64,000 bases of DNA from contig VZDJ01004378.1 of assembly GCA_008694505.1 (NCBI GenBank), positions 9,609,472 to 9,673,471 of the forward strand, read 5' to 3'. The translations under genes and the position numbers were made by a program. Under the pieces are notes generated by a model. The model was not told the DNA's origin, searched no databases, and worked only from the letters and a program-made list of their open reading frames with translations. The stretch is from Cyanoderma ruficeps (taxonomy: Eukaryota; Chordata; Aves; Passeriformes; Timaliidae). Shown in pieces: positions 51,501 to 64,000 of the stretch. Positions within the stretch are counted from its first letter, which is position 1. Every line of letters begins with the position of its first letter.

Positions 51501-52778
51501 AAACATACAACAATCAACACTTCTGACCACAGATCACATGTTCTACTTTGCTTTGTCTGTTAGGATAAAAAAAATTCTCTCTAATCAGTTTTCTAAGTTT
51601 AAGTACACTTGTCCAGGCAACATTACGCCATTTGAAATGAATAAAAAACCTAAATGTTTCAAAGGACCTTTGCTTGAATTTGGAAAAGTGTTCAAAAATG
51701 TTTACAATTTTGATGGAGATCTGTATTCATGGATAATATCATGGAAAGATCTTGAACATATTATTTCATTTTACATCCACTGGCTGAATTTATAATAGTA
51801 ACTGGGCTTTCATTTTGGAATTTTGGTACAACTGCTGCCTGGAATAAATGTGAAATTAGTCACAGCAGATGGTTTCTGCCTATTCCTGGTGGGTGGATTT
51901 CTCTCTCATATATTTTCCAGAAAAATAACTAGGAAAAAAGCATGTCATAATAACCAACAGCCATCAAGTGGGAGCAAAATAGCTGCTACACTCCACTCTG
52001 GGATGACTATGCTTCAGAAGTACAGCACTGGGAAAGCTGGGCTGGAAAAGCTGTATTTATAAAGCACACTAAGAGCCTGGAATGAGAGACTCTAATAAAT
52101 GGTAGATTTGCACATACCCAGTCATAGTAGTAAAATACTCATTGTGGGCTGGTATTTACAACTGCATTTTATTCTGGTCTCCAGTCTTAAAAATAATGCT
52201 CCTTTATAGGGCACACTAACAATAGCACTGTTACATACTCCCAGAAAGAAGAAAAGGATTATGTAAGGAACTTGATTCATAGTAACAACACAGACTGGAA
52301 AAGGAAAATATGTGATTTCTAAACAAAATGGGTAGTATCCATCTCCAGCCCTCAGTGTGCATTCATAATCTCAATTTAATTTTTTTTTTTCAGAAATGCC
52401 CCAGTCCCACAAAAGGCATGATTTTGTATTCAAAATACATGATTTCTCATTTCAAAATCAGCATGTGTCAATAATATCTGATACTATTTGGTAATGTGCT
52501 TATAAAACATATTTGAACTTTACATAGTATATTCCTGCAGTCCAGATTATTTGCTACAAATAATTGTTTCCAGTTTGGGTGGGAAGAACATGATACTTTG
52601 GATAAACTTCTACCACTGTGATTTAAAAAAAAAAATCCCTAAAAAAGCGTACTTGTTTGGTATTTATGAATTAGTCATGCAGGTTTTGTTGGGAAGGCAC
52701 CATTGGCCTTCAAATATATAAACATGGAAAATAGACGTAGTGATTAAGAACTTGACAAATGGCTCATTCACAATAAGG
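48526..52778. other. AT-rich non-coding sequence, no gene recognised
   Basis: No gene recognised. Local items are a (GTT)n run near 50.52 kb and a (TA)n run at about 50.87-50.89 kb. A 118-codon frame at 51.44-51.80 kb has AT-driven composition and no recognisable domain. Confidence 0.6.
50871..50890. repeat. (TA)n microsatellite
   Basis: Short run of about eight TA units followed by CATACAAATGCATG. Confidence 0.8.
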
Positions 52779-53192
52779 ATGGAGCATCTCACCTACAAGG
52801 AAAGTCTGAGGGAATTGTGATTGTTCAGCCTGGAGAAGAGAAGACTTTAGGGTGATCTGATTGCAGCCTCCCAGTACCTGAAGGGACCCCACAAGAAAGA
52901 GGGACTATTTACAAGGCTATGTAGCAATAGGACAAGGGGTTTGAATGTCTTCAAACTAAAAAAGAGTAGGTTTAAATCAGATATGAGGAAGAAATTTATT
53001 ATTTGAAACAGGTTGCTGAAACAGGTTGCTCAGAGAAGTTGTGGGTGCTCCATCTGTGGAAGTGTTCAAAGCCAGGTAGGATGGGATTTGGAGCAGTCTG
53101 GTCTAGTGGAAAGTGTCTCTGCCCATGCTAAGGGATGAAACTAGGTGAGCTTTAAGTCTTCTTCCAACCCAAATCATTCTATTATTCTATGA
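52779..53192 (+). mobile_element. CR1 LINE, 3' 414 bp
   Basis: The only substantial young-looking CR1 copy on the plus strand. Its landmarks are in forward order: GTTCAGCCTGGAGAAGAGAAG, CTGATTGCAGCCTCCCAGTA, AGCAATAGGACAAGGGGTTT, ATATGAGGAAGAAATTTATT, TGGAAGTGTTCAAAGCCAGG, and the tail CTTCCAACCCAAATCATTCT with octamer repeats (ATTCTATT ATTCTATG). It is 5'-truncated inside the reverse-transcriptase ORF. A 13-bp unit (GAAACAGGTTGCT) is tandemly duplicated at 53005-53030, disrupting the normal spacing. It has no coding capacity. Confidence 0.95.
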
Positions 53193-56100
53193 TATAGATA
53201 GGAGATAGCTATATATATAGCTGTTTACGTGTCCATGATAAATTTAATCCTTTAATCTGTGATTGGCAAATTAATATCTGACAACATGCAACACTGATTC
53301 ACACCTCTATTCTGATACTTTAGCGAAATGGGCCTAATAGTGAATGGGCCTAATTAGCTCTTTACTCTTACGGTGATTCAAAGACCCCAATTTATGCTAT
53401 TGTATTAGCTTATTGCAGCAGTTGCATGAATGTGTAAATATATTTTGAATATTCAACATATCTGGTGATTTAAAGATTTTGAATTGTTCAAAAGGTGTTT
53501 AACAAGAGCTGAACAGAAGTCTAATCTTGCATCACTCAATAAGATGAGTGACTGAAGGCTTTCATTCATCTCAAACTGAATTCTGGGAAATGTTTAGGTT
53601 TTATATCCAGCTCATTTTGGCACACATGTGTGTACCAGTGGCTCAGTTTGAATCTGGCCATCAGTTGCATCAAGTATGAACAATCTTTGTTCTCAAAGTA
53701 ACAAATTCATGGTTTCTAATTCACAAAAATCGTCCACATATCATTCAACCTCCTGTTCACATATATGTAAAATCACTTCTAGAGTCTATTTGACTCATCC
53801 ACGTAGTTTCTCTTCACAAAGATGTAGAATTTATTGAGATTTCCATTATAAATTTTCAATTCAATTGAACATACTTTTAAATTACAAATCAGCTATTTCT
53901 GTCCACAATACTGAATAATCCTTGTGGTAATATTTTATTCATAGTGAAGATGAACAAGTAATTAAGGCTTTGAAGTTTGAGACTCATAGTTAATATTTTC
54001 TAATATTCAACTAGAGTCAAATAAGATACTAGGTATAAAATGATAGTGCAGGCAAAGATATAGATGACTTGAAGCTGATAACCTTGAAGACTTTAAGTAG
54101 TTCTGTGGCAGTGTCTCTATGCTGCACAGCTGTGTGAAAACAGCAAAGATAATGGGTATTAGTGTATGGGGAATAAACACTGACAGCACATGACAGACAG
54201 TATAACTCACTCTTTTGCATAAGGGGGAAGCAAATCATTGTGAATTATACAGTCATCACAAACCTTGACGGATTTCAAAACAACTGTCAGTCATTGTGCA
54301 AGAATGTTATGTGCTCCAAGGACAAGGTTAATTCAGGCTAGGGCAACAGTTCATAAAAAAATAATCATACTTACCTAGATAAGATTTCTACCTCTTCTTT
54401 AACATCTTAATTTTTTTCCACATCATTAGACTAGTTTTAAGGATTTCTTTTTGAGAACAAAATTCTCAGTTTTTTTCCTGCAATACTACAGTTATCACAG
54501 TAAGGAAATCAAAGTGATATTTAATTTTTATAATTCCTACATTATTTTGGTTTTTCATATGAAATTACATTGTCCAGAAATATCATTTAGTATTCTGGAC
54601 TAATATTTTCATCTTCTTTCCTGCAGTCATTTGCACTTTCAGTTTTATAAATTATCCTTGCAGAATAGTAAATTTTGGGGTTGGCAGGGATCAAAGGTGA
54701 AGCAAAGCCTACTTAAAAACTTAAATTTTGGGTATTATCCTACCATATACACAGTTCCAAAGGCACAGTAATAATTAACAGTAGTGCAGAAAAATGTCAG
54801 AAATATCATTCTTTGAATTAATTTTTAATTCATATCTTTCTAACCTAGTTAAAGCTTACACAGTCATACATAGTAATAAACTCACATTCTGTTGCTCTTT
54901 TCTGTGCCTCCTGAATTAAATTTTTTACAATATGAAAAACATTTAAGATTCACTTAGGCAGTTCACTACAAATCACACTTTTTCCTCAGTTTGTTGCAGT
55001 TTGTTGCATTTCTCATTATCTTTGCCCCAAGAAGGTTAGGTAAAAGTAAACACAGCTATTCTGGAACAGCTGGTTTCTCAGCTTTTTACATTGACCTAAT
55101 AATGGCCTTTCTCACTTCTCCTGTGCACCAATTTCAAAATTTTCAGGACCCTCAGAATAATATTCTGTTGTTCCCTTGTCACTATTTTGGTCTTACATGG
55201 ACACGATCAGTGTTTTTCAGGATGAACTGACTAGGCTTTTACCAGTCACTGTCTAGAAACCAGTGATTCTTGAGGTCTTTGATCCAACAAAACACTGCAG
55301 TGCAAGCTCATTATTAACTGAGAATACTGTTGTATTTATGGAGTCTATCCCAAAATCTAAATGCGGCTGTCTGAAGTATTAGTTTTCTGAAACTCTGATT
55401 TGTATCCATGTCTTTTACAAGCCAGGGGAAAAAAGCCTCAGATTTCGTATGACCTGCTGTTACTATTATGCGGGTGGGGAGACTTCACAAGCATTTAGTT
55501 GATTTAAAGTGCTCCCATTAATGACAGAAAAAGGTTTCCTGTTTTTCATTTTGCTTTGTGATATAAGGTGTTACAACATCTTGACAGGCTGAATGAGCAA
55601 GAGGAGCTGATGAGTGCTCCTGCCCTTCTGTCCTCACAAAGATACACTTTTACTGGTATAGCAACTGTGTGAGTCCAGGAAGGAAAACATTTTTTTTTCT
55701 TTTTGTTTTACTTTACTGTGTTTTTAGTTATTCCAAAAAAGTCAAAAAAGAAAATAAAACTCACAGCTCCAATTTATAAAGAAAAAATATATTAGGAACT
55801 TTATTGCCATTATTCTTCAATCATTATTGAAGTAGAAAGGTCTTACAGCCTTGGTGGAACTTACTAAGGGCTGAAGTCTAAAGGACTCTGGTTGCTGAGC
55901 CTCTGTTTATACTTTTTTATGCTTTGTAATATACCTGTTTCTTTCTTCAGATCAGTCTCTGCTTACTCTGATCACTCAAATCAACACAAAAATATCAGCA
56001 TTCTGCACTCCAGCTGGCTCAGTCCCATCCATGTTCAATGCTAAGTAAATGGTCTGTCTTTAGGCAGTTATCAGTTCAATTCAAAGCAAAACTTTCTCAC

Positions 56101-59100
56101 AAATTTGAAGACACAGATAGCAGATAAATAATCAAACTCACTTTTTTCCCCATCCTGGGCTTGTTTTAGCTTTTTTTTTCTCTCACCTGCAAGAAGGGAA
56201 AAAATCCCAAACAGTAATATAACAAAATATACTAATTTTCCACAGCCAGACATTTAGGTACTCAAATAACCAGGTAATTTCACTCGAACAAGTGCTGAAA
56301 CAAAACTGCACCCCAAAGTGTCTGTGGTGACAATTATTTTATCATGAAAATAGCAAGGGAGAAGAAGGTTTTAGAAAACCTGTTTGGTGCCACATATGCA
56401 TGAATATTGATAACCAAGGACAACCTCATCCTTTATCCTTTGTCTATGATTACAGCTTGTAAGGAGGAATTTCATCTACAGCACAAATATTCTGATAACA
56501 CCTTTCATTTGAATTTCAAATACAATGATAATTTTTTTAAAACTCATGTTCACTTGTGAGCAGTTCTCTCTAAGAAGAAAATGTTTCATTGGTTAAATTG
56601 CTTGAAATAAAGAGCAGAAGCACCTGATTTGTCAGCATCACCAATCTTTTTGAGCTGTTTCAATTTCTTTGTCTTTTATTTAATTTTTTACACGTTTTCT
56701 TTCATTTAAGAGAGACATTATACAGATATTTGATTATATCCTGGAATGTTGAAAGGAAGTGTGTTGACTATGAAATATTTTTCAAGTGAAAAGTTCTTTG
56801 CCAGCAAGTAGAATATAAAGACAAATAGGTGCTGTAAACATACATTGAAATAAATCCGTTAATAAGGTAGCAATTTAAAATATCAAACCACAATTTTCAC
56901 TGAAGCAAGATTCCCAAGGGTGATTATGGATATGTGTGCTTAGCTCTGCTTGTTTTACTCCCTTGACATGAAATGGAACTTTCAGAAAAAGATATGTTTG
57001 GGTGCATTTAATTCAGTGAAGCTGTGTGTTTTACATACAGAAAGCAAGGATGTAACACAATTGGTAAAGCTGTTACAGGTGAACTTCAAATACCAAGATA
57101 GGGAGAACAAACAGTGGAAACGTCAGGACAACATTGAGGTTTTTCAGAAATCTGGCCTGATCTCTTCAGCAGTTTTGTTTTCCCTTACAGACAGTACAGC
57201 ATATTGATCTAGACTGTCCTGCTACAGTATGTTTCAGGCTGGCTACACATAGGATACATCTGTTTTGCTGTCTGTTTCTACTCCGAGCCAGTAATGCAGC
57301 ACAGAAAAACAGAAAAGCTTTCTTCCTTGATCAAACAAACAAACAAAAAAATCTCTTTTACTCTTTTATCATTTCTTTGTGATGTGTACACACATAACGG
57401 CCATCTCAGTGGGAAGGAAAACTGTTCTAAACTACAATAAAGGAAAAGAAAATCAGCAATCTGCAACAGCTTATACAACTAGATCAAATTGGTTTGCTTT
57501 TGTTTTTTTTTTATCAATGTCTTGACAATATTATTTTTGTGTAGATTGCAAACACTGTTTTGCCTGAATTACTTGCTGCAAAATGCACCAAAGTAATTGT
57601 ATTTCTAGAATGACAGTTCTTTTCCATTCCTTGTACAATTCCTGTTCAGTGTAATGATATGACAGTGTTGACCAGAGCTGTCTCCTGATACCTTTTGAAT
57701 ATGAAACATCTCTAAACAAATGCTTTGTTTTGTACAAGTACAGTGCACCATTTTCAAGTAGAACTGCATCCCAGGGCAGAGAGCCTTCCCTGGAGGCTGT
57801 TCTTACTAAATTGGATCCTGCTTGAGTGATTTTTTTATTTTGCTGTTAAGTGTAATGGGAAGTAATTTCTTTTTAAGAAATATTTTTGGAAAGGCTGCAT
57901 ATCTTGCCACAGCCGAAGTTGTTGGTCCACAGAGAGCATGGGTGTGCAGAGGCAAAGGGAGCTGCCTTGGCACCCAGGGGTTGAATAAAGGCTGAAAGGT
58001 GTTTGACATTCTCTTATAGACTAAAGCTGCAAGGTGGCATGCTGGAATTGCTGTGGGGTAGAGTTTATCTGTTTCCCAGACATTCACACTGACACACAAA
58101 TCCCTCTCATCTTTTTAAGACCTTGAAAGTTCCTTGACACATCCTCTCAAATAGGTTTTCTACAGACAATATTTTTTGTGTTTCCGTTTCATCATCAGGT
58201 CATCAGACTAGGGACAGAAAACCTTGTCAGGAAATTAACTCTGCTTCTAACCTTCATTTGATACAACCTCCATGCAAATGCTATGAAAGATTTATTCAGA
58301 CTTAAAAACATAGCACATCAGTGTTCAGACTAAGAGAAATCTGTGGGCATAGAAATGTTATCCATAAAGTGTGTTTTTTCCACTTTAAGTTTGTTGAATA
58401 CCATTTTAAAACTTGAAGAATGGTTCTATGAACATAGAATATTGGCTTCTTTCAAGGTCTTTTCATTATTCCACACTGTTTCTATGTGACAAACACTCAA
58501 CAAAAAAGTTCTTGCCAGACTGCTATCAGATCCAATTAAGATATTTTTCAGTATGTTCAGGTGTGTCTTTATTATAATTGCATTATTTTTATAACTGTGC
58601 TGTAAGAATATATGTAGATTTTTTCCAGATTTCCCTGGAACATATATATGCCTATATATGTGTGTATATCTTTTTTTCCCTGTGTATTTATAGCCTAATT
58701 CTTCTGTCAACTGAAGTTCTGACAGTGATCTCAAATGGATCAGAACATCATCTGTATTTTTAGCTTCTGGTGCTCCTTTTGTACAATTCTTGCTTTTCTA
58801 TAATCCTGTAATGACAAGACATTGTCTGCTTTCTGCCCATAGCTGCTCATTCTTTGCTTGTCTGCAGTTCTGCTGTACTATATCTCAATCTACTCTTTTG
58901 TTCATGTCCTACATTTTCTTTGCCTTTTTTTTTTTTGTCCTTGCCTTTTTCTATTTTTATCTTCTGTTTTTAATCCCACTTCATGTTTCCTTCAGAGATT
59001 TTCAAAATGTTACACTGACTTACCAGAAAATCCCTGCAGGGTTTCATTTTCTCACAACAACTTGGGAAACTCTTCATGCTGAATTCATGTCACTTGAGAA

Positions 59101-60631
59101 TTTCTGGCTAAATAGACAAGATGTTGAAGGACTGAATGTGAAAAAAATTCAGGTAATGACTAATTTTAATCTGATTCTGTCAGATGTTGTCTAAGTATAC
59201 ACTAATAGGTGAGAACAGAACTCCCAGCATGAAATCCTCAACATCTTTTAGAAAAATGAGGAAGATCTTGTTGCAGTTAACTCACATATCTACACTACCA
59301 AAACTGACATGAAGAGATCTTTTATTTTTCTTTGGGGAATTTCTTTCAGAGCTTCGTCTCCCTATGTTATTTCTCACAGGAAAATTCAAAATCTGACATT
59401 GTAACAGCCAGCCTCTCTGACAGTGTAATTGTGCATTGATCCATCAGGAATACAAGGAACATCACCTTGAATTACACACAGAGAGTGGCTAGGTGGAAGT
59501 TCTTCATTCCTATAATGACAATCTGTTTACATCTTCAGAGCTCTAGGTTTTCCTCTGAGTATTTAGTTCAAGGTCGCTTTTTAGAAAATATCTAGAAAGA
59601 TACATATGTATAAAAACAGCTATCTATATGTGTAAGAAATTAAGAGTTAAATTTTCTTTTGGAGCCACCTTATGACTGTGTTTACAAATACAGCTGAAAA
59701 TAGCCTAAGGGACAAAAAAGAGGTATTTCAGAGATAAAGGATGTCGGGTTTTTGTACATTGTCATGAAAAAATAAAACTGCCATTTTATTTGCCCACTTA
59801 AAAATACATACTTACATAGTTTCTTCAAATGTCTGTAATCTCAAAGAAAAATTTTATTAAATGATTCTTACGAGTTCTGGAGGGAAACATCTTTCTCATT
59901 TGGAAGTGAAATCTGCAAACCCTTAGAATATGAGCTTCAACGTTAGGCTGAATATTCTGGATGAGATTTTTACACAATGAATGATTGATAACTGTCATTC
60001 ATGGGCTCCCATGATTTGGTGCTTCCTGAATACCCTTTTATCTGACACTAAGCAGTGATTTATTTCACTGAGAAGTAATGTGGCAGGAAAAGTTTTGTGC
60101 ACATATTTGGCATTGTGATTATAGGGTTATTTTCTTAGCACTAACAATATAGTTCAAATTTTCCATATAACTTCTGATTGTGTATTTTATTAAGCTTATG
60201 AAACTGTGGATTTGAAACTTACTTCTTTACTTCAGTGTACAGTCCAGTGGTGTATTTTTGAAAAACTCTCAGACAATTAATTCAGATTTTCCTGAATAAT
60301 AGAGTAAAAGCATGTAATGATTAGCATCTTAAAATACTAATGAGCAGTAATAACAGGACAGAAAACCAACTGAGGTGAAAAGGGAATTACATATTTTGCA
60401 TACAAAAAGTTATTACTTTTACTGAACTGACCTGAGCTTAGTTATAGGTTTGGTCTTATATAACAATATGTGAGGATTTGAGGAATAATTGAATCCATCT
60501 TAAAGCTATGAAAAAGACTGTTAAGAAGATTCTTTGAGTAGGGATTTTCTAAACACTATATGCTATGCAAGAATAACAGCAGTTAAAGGAACAAAAATTG
60601 GAAGGGTTTTGCAAATTCTTTTGACTAAGCA
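53193..60631. other. AT-rich non-coding sequence, no gene recognised
   Basis: No coding exon or RNA gene is supported. A short AATTTTGGGGTTGGCAGGGATC string near 54.67 kb hints at a CR1 3'-end relic on the minus strand but is too short to call. The stretch 53.33-53.56 kb has a 16-bp direct repeat and a small perfect hairpin (TCACTCA...TGAGTGA at 53532-53551). The longest frames (97-134 codons, 57.8-59.2 kb) are T-rich and unrecognised. Confidence 0.6.
53324..53355. repeat. 16-bp direct repeat
   Basis: AATGGGCCTAAT occurs at 53327 and 53343 in the context GNGAAATGGGCCTAATA / GTGAATGGGCCTAATTAG. The second copy continues into a palindromic TAATTAG core. Confidence 0.8.
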
Positions 60632-61825
60632 TAATCACAGAATAAGCTGAGTGGAAGGGACCCATCAGGATCATGGAGTCCGGCTCTGGGCCCTGCACAG
60701 GACCATCCCAGTAGTCACACAATGTGCCTGAGAGTGTTGACCAAATGCTTCTTGAAGTCTTTTAGGCTTGGTCCTGTGATCACTTCTGTGAGGACCCTGT
60801 TCCAGTGCCCAACCACCCTCTAGGTGAAAAACCTTTTCCTGATATCCAACCTAAACCTCCCCTGACACAACTTTTCGTCAGGTCCTGTCATTGGTCATTG
60901 CAGAGCCTGTTCCTCCTCTTTCCCTCACAAAGAAGTTGTAATTGCAATGAGGTATCCCCTCAGTCTCCTCTGCTCTAGGCTGAGCAGACCAAGTGTCATC
61001 AGTCACTCCTCACACAGCTTCCCCTCAAGGCCCTTCATAATCTTTACTGCCTTCCTTTGGATACTCTCCCATAGCTTTGTATTTTTCTTATATTGTAGCA
61101 CCCAAAATTGCCCCCAGCAGTCAAGGTGAGGCTGCCCCAGTGCAGAGCAGAGCGGGACAATCCCTTCCCTTACCCAGTTGGCCATGCTCTGCCTGATGCA
61201 CCCCAGGACATGGGTGATCCTCCTGGCTGCCAGGGCACTGATGACTCATATTCAATTTGCCATTGATCAGGATTTTCAGATCTCTTTCTGTGTTGTAACT
61301 TTCCAGCCTCTCAATCCCCAGTCTGTACATCCAGTGCTGCCTCATACCAGGTGCAGAATCTGGCACTTGCCTTGGTTGAAATTCATAGAATTGGTGATTG
61401 TCCAGTCCTCTGGCTAATTAAGGTCTTTCTGCAGGGCCTCCCTGCCCTCACAAGAGTCAACAGCTCCTCCCAGTTTTGTATTGTCTGCAAACTTGCTCAG
61501 TATCCCTTCCTGTTCTGCATCCAGGTCATTTATGAAGATGATGAAGAGCACAGGGCCAAGGATGGAGCCCTGTGGAAACCCACTAGTGACAGGTCACCAG
61601 TCTGATGTCACCCCATTCACTGTAACCCTTTGTGCCTGACTCATGAGCCAGTTGCTCACTCATCACATCATGTGTCTATCCAGCTGAGTTCTGGACATTT
61701 TGTGCAGAAGGATCCTACGAGAGATGGTATCGAAAGCTTTACTGAAATCCAAAAAGATTACATCAACTGGCTTCCCTTGGTCAGCTGGGGGAGTTACCGT
61801 GTCATAAAAAGAAATCAAGTCTGAA
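60632..61825 (-). mobile_element. CR1 LINE, 3' 1.2 kb with reverse-transcriptase remnants
   Basis: The longest CR1 in the window, on the minus strand. The 3' terminus at the left is AATCACAGAAT, the reverse complement of an ATTCTGTGAT tail like that of the SINE at 21.1 kb. The 3' untranslated part and most of the reverse-transcriptase palm-to-C-terminal region follow. Frame fragments encode LDFSKAFDT (61726-61752, an RT block upstream of the catalytic box), a FADNTKL stretch (FADN at 61480-61491, where the usual second Asp of the catalytic pair is Asn), and CSALGQPHLD...GQFWVLQYK (61003-61185 frame). They fall in different frames, so the ORF is broken by frameshifts. The copy is 5'-truncated near 61825 and inactive. 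Confidence 0.95.
61003..61366 (-). pseudogene. CR1 reverse-transcriptase fragment (3' part)
   Basis: Two overlapping minus-strand frames hold consecutive CR1 ORF2 C-terminal sequence. One reads YRLGIERLESYNTERDLKIL...KLNMSHQ (61121-61366). The other reads VPLCSALGQPHLDCWGQFWV then LQYKKN...IQRKAVKIMKGLE (61003-61185). The switch of frame near 61.18 kb marks a frameshift. The sequence after it has more stops. Non-functional. Confidence 0.85.
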
Positions 61826-61902
61826 TAAAAAAACAGATCAAAAACAGAAGCATTCTGATGGCAGATATGAGTATGTGTATTGTAAATACTTGGCTTGCAC
61901 AC
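61663..61902 (-). pseudogene. CR1 reverse-transcriptase fragment (5' part)
   Basis: A 79-codon frame whose second half reads through CR1 RT sequence including KPVDVIFLDFSKAFDTISRR, a hallmark block of LINE reverse transcriptases. The first 26 or so residues come from non-CR1 flanking sequence upstream of the truncation point. The frame stops right after the block (HKMSRTQLDRHMM), and RT sequence continues in other frames at lower coordinates. It is a dead fragment of an element that once copied its own RNA into DNA at nicked target sites. Confidence 0.85.
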
Positions 61903-64000
61903 ACAGTGTGTGGATGTAAGTCAGTTGAGATGGCATTTAGAGAACTGGGTTGAGGCGATTCTCAGCTGGTGAGGGGCTCACTATTCTTGGCACAGTGACC
62001 TTGTGGGATCTCCTGCCTTTGCTGCAATGTGACATGATTACCCCACCTGTCCTGATAATTACATTTTTACATTGCTAAAATAATTTAAATTGTAGGTAAC
62101 CCGTTTTCATCTGGCTGCCTAAAGACTGCTTGACATCTGTGGTCAGAGATTAAAATATTGTGAGATGCACAGTTTCTTGGTAGTAAGCTACAGCTACTGT
62201 GCACTTGGACATTAGCCAAAGTCTTTAATCAAACAGATGCATGGGAACCCACACAGTCATATATGGGACTCATCAGAGCAATGCAAGCACCTATTGCTGG
62301 TAGTCATCTACACACTCCCTTCAGAACTAGAGAGAAATAGCCACTACCAGGACACAATGACTATAAGTGGATGTCTAAAAGAGGTCTGATAAATCACTCT
62401 TCAAAATTGCTCAGTCGTCTCCCAACAGTGAGAAGAGTTCAGCTTGGTCATAAAACTTCTAAAGTTAAGTAAAATGTATCCTACCTCTGGCAACCAATTT
62501 ATTATGGTCCTTTTTTATGGGATATGGCAATATTACAGATTTACAGAATACTTCCTAAGGGATTTTTTTTATTATTTTACATATTTTATTTATACATCTT
62601 AGCAGAGAACAAGCCTACTCTTACTTAGAGAAGACCATGATGGGCCTTTTCCCATCAGCAGCAAACAGCAGAAGCATTTAAAAGCACCCAGTAGATGCTA
62701 GCTAGTATTTTCTAACAGATAAGAACTTGTAGATAAATGCCAGAGCCATGAGTTGTAGTAAGTTTCAGTTCTATAAAGTGGCATAAAACAAACTCTTACG
62801 TTATTCTTCATATTGTCCTTTCCCCAGCTAAATGCATTCCAAGCTTTTGGCTTGCATGTGAAGCCAAAAAGGAATTGGGGATAAGGGCAAACAGACACAT
62901 TATGCATGACTTAAATGAAAGGTCATAAAATTATTCTGAGGTTTGTTGTCTACAGAAAACTTAAATTCACTAATATTGGTACTTTGAATCTTGACATCTG
63001 AGAAATTTTCTGGCAGGCAGTTTTGCTTTCATAGAGACAGGGCTATTATCACAGGAATCAAAAGAGAAGGTTGTAATTAGTTTTCTGCATAAACTCTCCT
63101 TCGAAAATTAAAGGTTTGGGTTTTGTTTTAAATCTGTGGCAACAGAGAGGTTAGTGATTCAGATGCCAAAAAGAGAAAGCCTCAAGAGAAGACCTAGGAT
63201 TTATTTATCTCAACATTTTAATTAACACTTTTCAGAAAGAACAAATCACAAAGCAAAACAGGTGACAACTCTGGCTTATTCTGCAAGGATAAAATCTCCT
63301 TTTATAAAACCAGAAATTTGTTTATTATATTCAAAGCTTTTCTGTAGCAATGACCTGAACCTGAGAAAACTTTCTGTCCCTTCGTCAAGTGCAAAGTTAG
63401 GTCCAGTGATGTGCACTTGTGCCTTTTAAGTGAAAAACAAACACTGGGGGATTTGGAAAAAGATCCAAACCATGGAGGGGTTTCCATCTTAGCAGATGAC
63501 TTTTTGTATGGCATGGTTACAGATCACAAGTGGAACATAAAGAAATCAGTTATTGTACCTCGCATACTAGTGTGGCAAATATTTATCTTCTATCTTTCAT
63601 TTTCTATAAAGCTAGATTCCTTTTTAAAGAAAGGAATGTGAATAATATACATTACATTAAAAGTTTTGTTGCATTTTTTTAAAATTTTTTTGTTACCTCT
63701 AAAGACTGATGCCTCAGTAATAGAGAATCAAGCTGATCTTTCCTGATTCCCAGTGACTGCATCAGTTTCTTCAGCTCAGCAATGTCTTTAAGTGTTACTC
63801 ATTTTACATCTTTTACATTTCTGTTTCCCAAGCAGTCCTGGTTGTAAAAAAAGAAGTCATATATTTCCTCTTTGGCTCTAATAAAAATGACATTAAGCAA
63901 TGAAATACACTGAAATATATGCAGTCTCTGAATCTGAAATGTCAGTTATCTGAATCCAATATCTGTCAGTTGCTGCAGTTACTATTCATACAGGTTACTT
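61826..64000. other. AT-rich non-coding sequence, no gene recognised
   Basis: No gene recognised from the truncated 5' edge of the CR1 to the end of the window. Frames are at most about 76 codons and lack domains. No repeat longer than simple A or T runs is evident. Confidence 0.6.

Noticed and set aside
51439..51795. 118-codon plus-strand frame
   Set aside because: AT-rich composition, no recognisable domain, and no splice or promoter context. Expected by chance in 64 kb.
54660..54715. Possible CR1 3'-end relic on the minus strand
   Set aside because: A GGGGTTGGCAGGGATC string is suggestive, but nothing upstream or downstream continues the match.
58790..59194. 134-codon T-rich, phenylalanine-rich frame that looks membrane-like
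   Set aside because: The hydrophobicity comes from T-rich simple sequence (a run of T at 58.93 kb), and the frame overlaps another of similar look in a second frame.

Overview
This is 64 kb of AT-rich vertebrate DNA, most likely from a passerine bird. The evidence is the repeat content. There are several truncated CR1 LINEs ending in the avian ATTCTATG/ATTCTGTGAT-type tail. A short SINE joins a tRNA-like head (A and B boxes) to a CR1 3' end, the architecture known from TguSINE1 of songbirds. There are also solo LTRs of endogenous retroviruses whose TGTCYTG-type starts and AAACCARGRCA-type ends recall songbird LTRs. Species and chromosome cannot be told from the sequence alone.

No protein-coding gene could be recognised. 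Open frames are short (mostly 60-130 codons), overlap on both strands and lack recognisable domains. The exceptions are decayed reverse-transcriptase fragments inside the CR1 at 60.6-61.8 kb. No tRNA, rRNA or CRISPR was found. The window is best read as a gene desert or the inside of a very long intron.

Layout: 1-12.36 kb is unique sequence with A/C-rich simple tracts. A 450-bp solo LTR with a perfect 5-bp target duplication lies at 12.37-12.82 kb. Unique sequence follows to a tRNA/CR1 SINE at 20.98-21.13 kb. A CR1 fragment is at 22.88-23.11 kb. A GC-richer, LTR-like block with three CCAAT boxes and an AATAAA is at about 24.1-24.9 kb. Unique sequence at 25-31 kb contains a purine/pyrimidine hairpin at 30.3 kb. 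A cluster of insertions at 31-35.2 kb holds two CR1 pieces, a 722-bp solo LTR with a perfect 5-bp target duplication, and an 820-bp CR1. Then 35.2-47.7 kb is unique sequence, including a stretch that could be a conserved non-coding element. An old, heavily mutated CR1-type LINE lies at 47.8-48.5 kb, a CR1 on the plus strand at 52.8-53.2 kb, and the longest CR1 (about 1.2 kb, minus strand) at 60.6-61.8 kb.

Nothing here amounts to an undescribed multi-gene system. The most checkable signals are the two solo LTRs with exact target duplications (the first with a dense CpG cluster), the unresolved LTR-like block at 24 kb, and the 76-nt hairpin at 30.3 kb.
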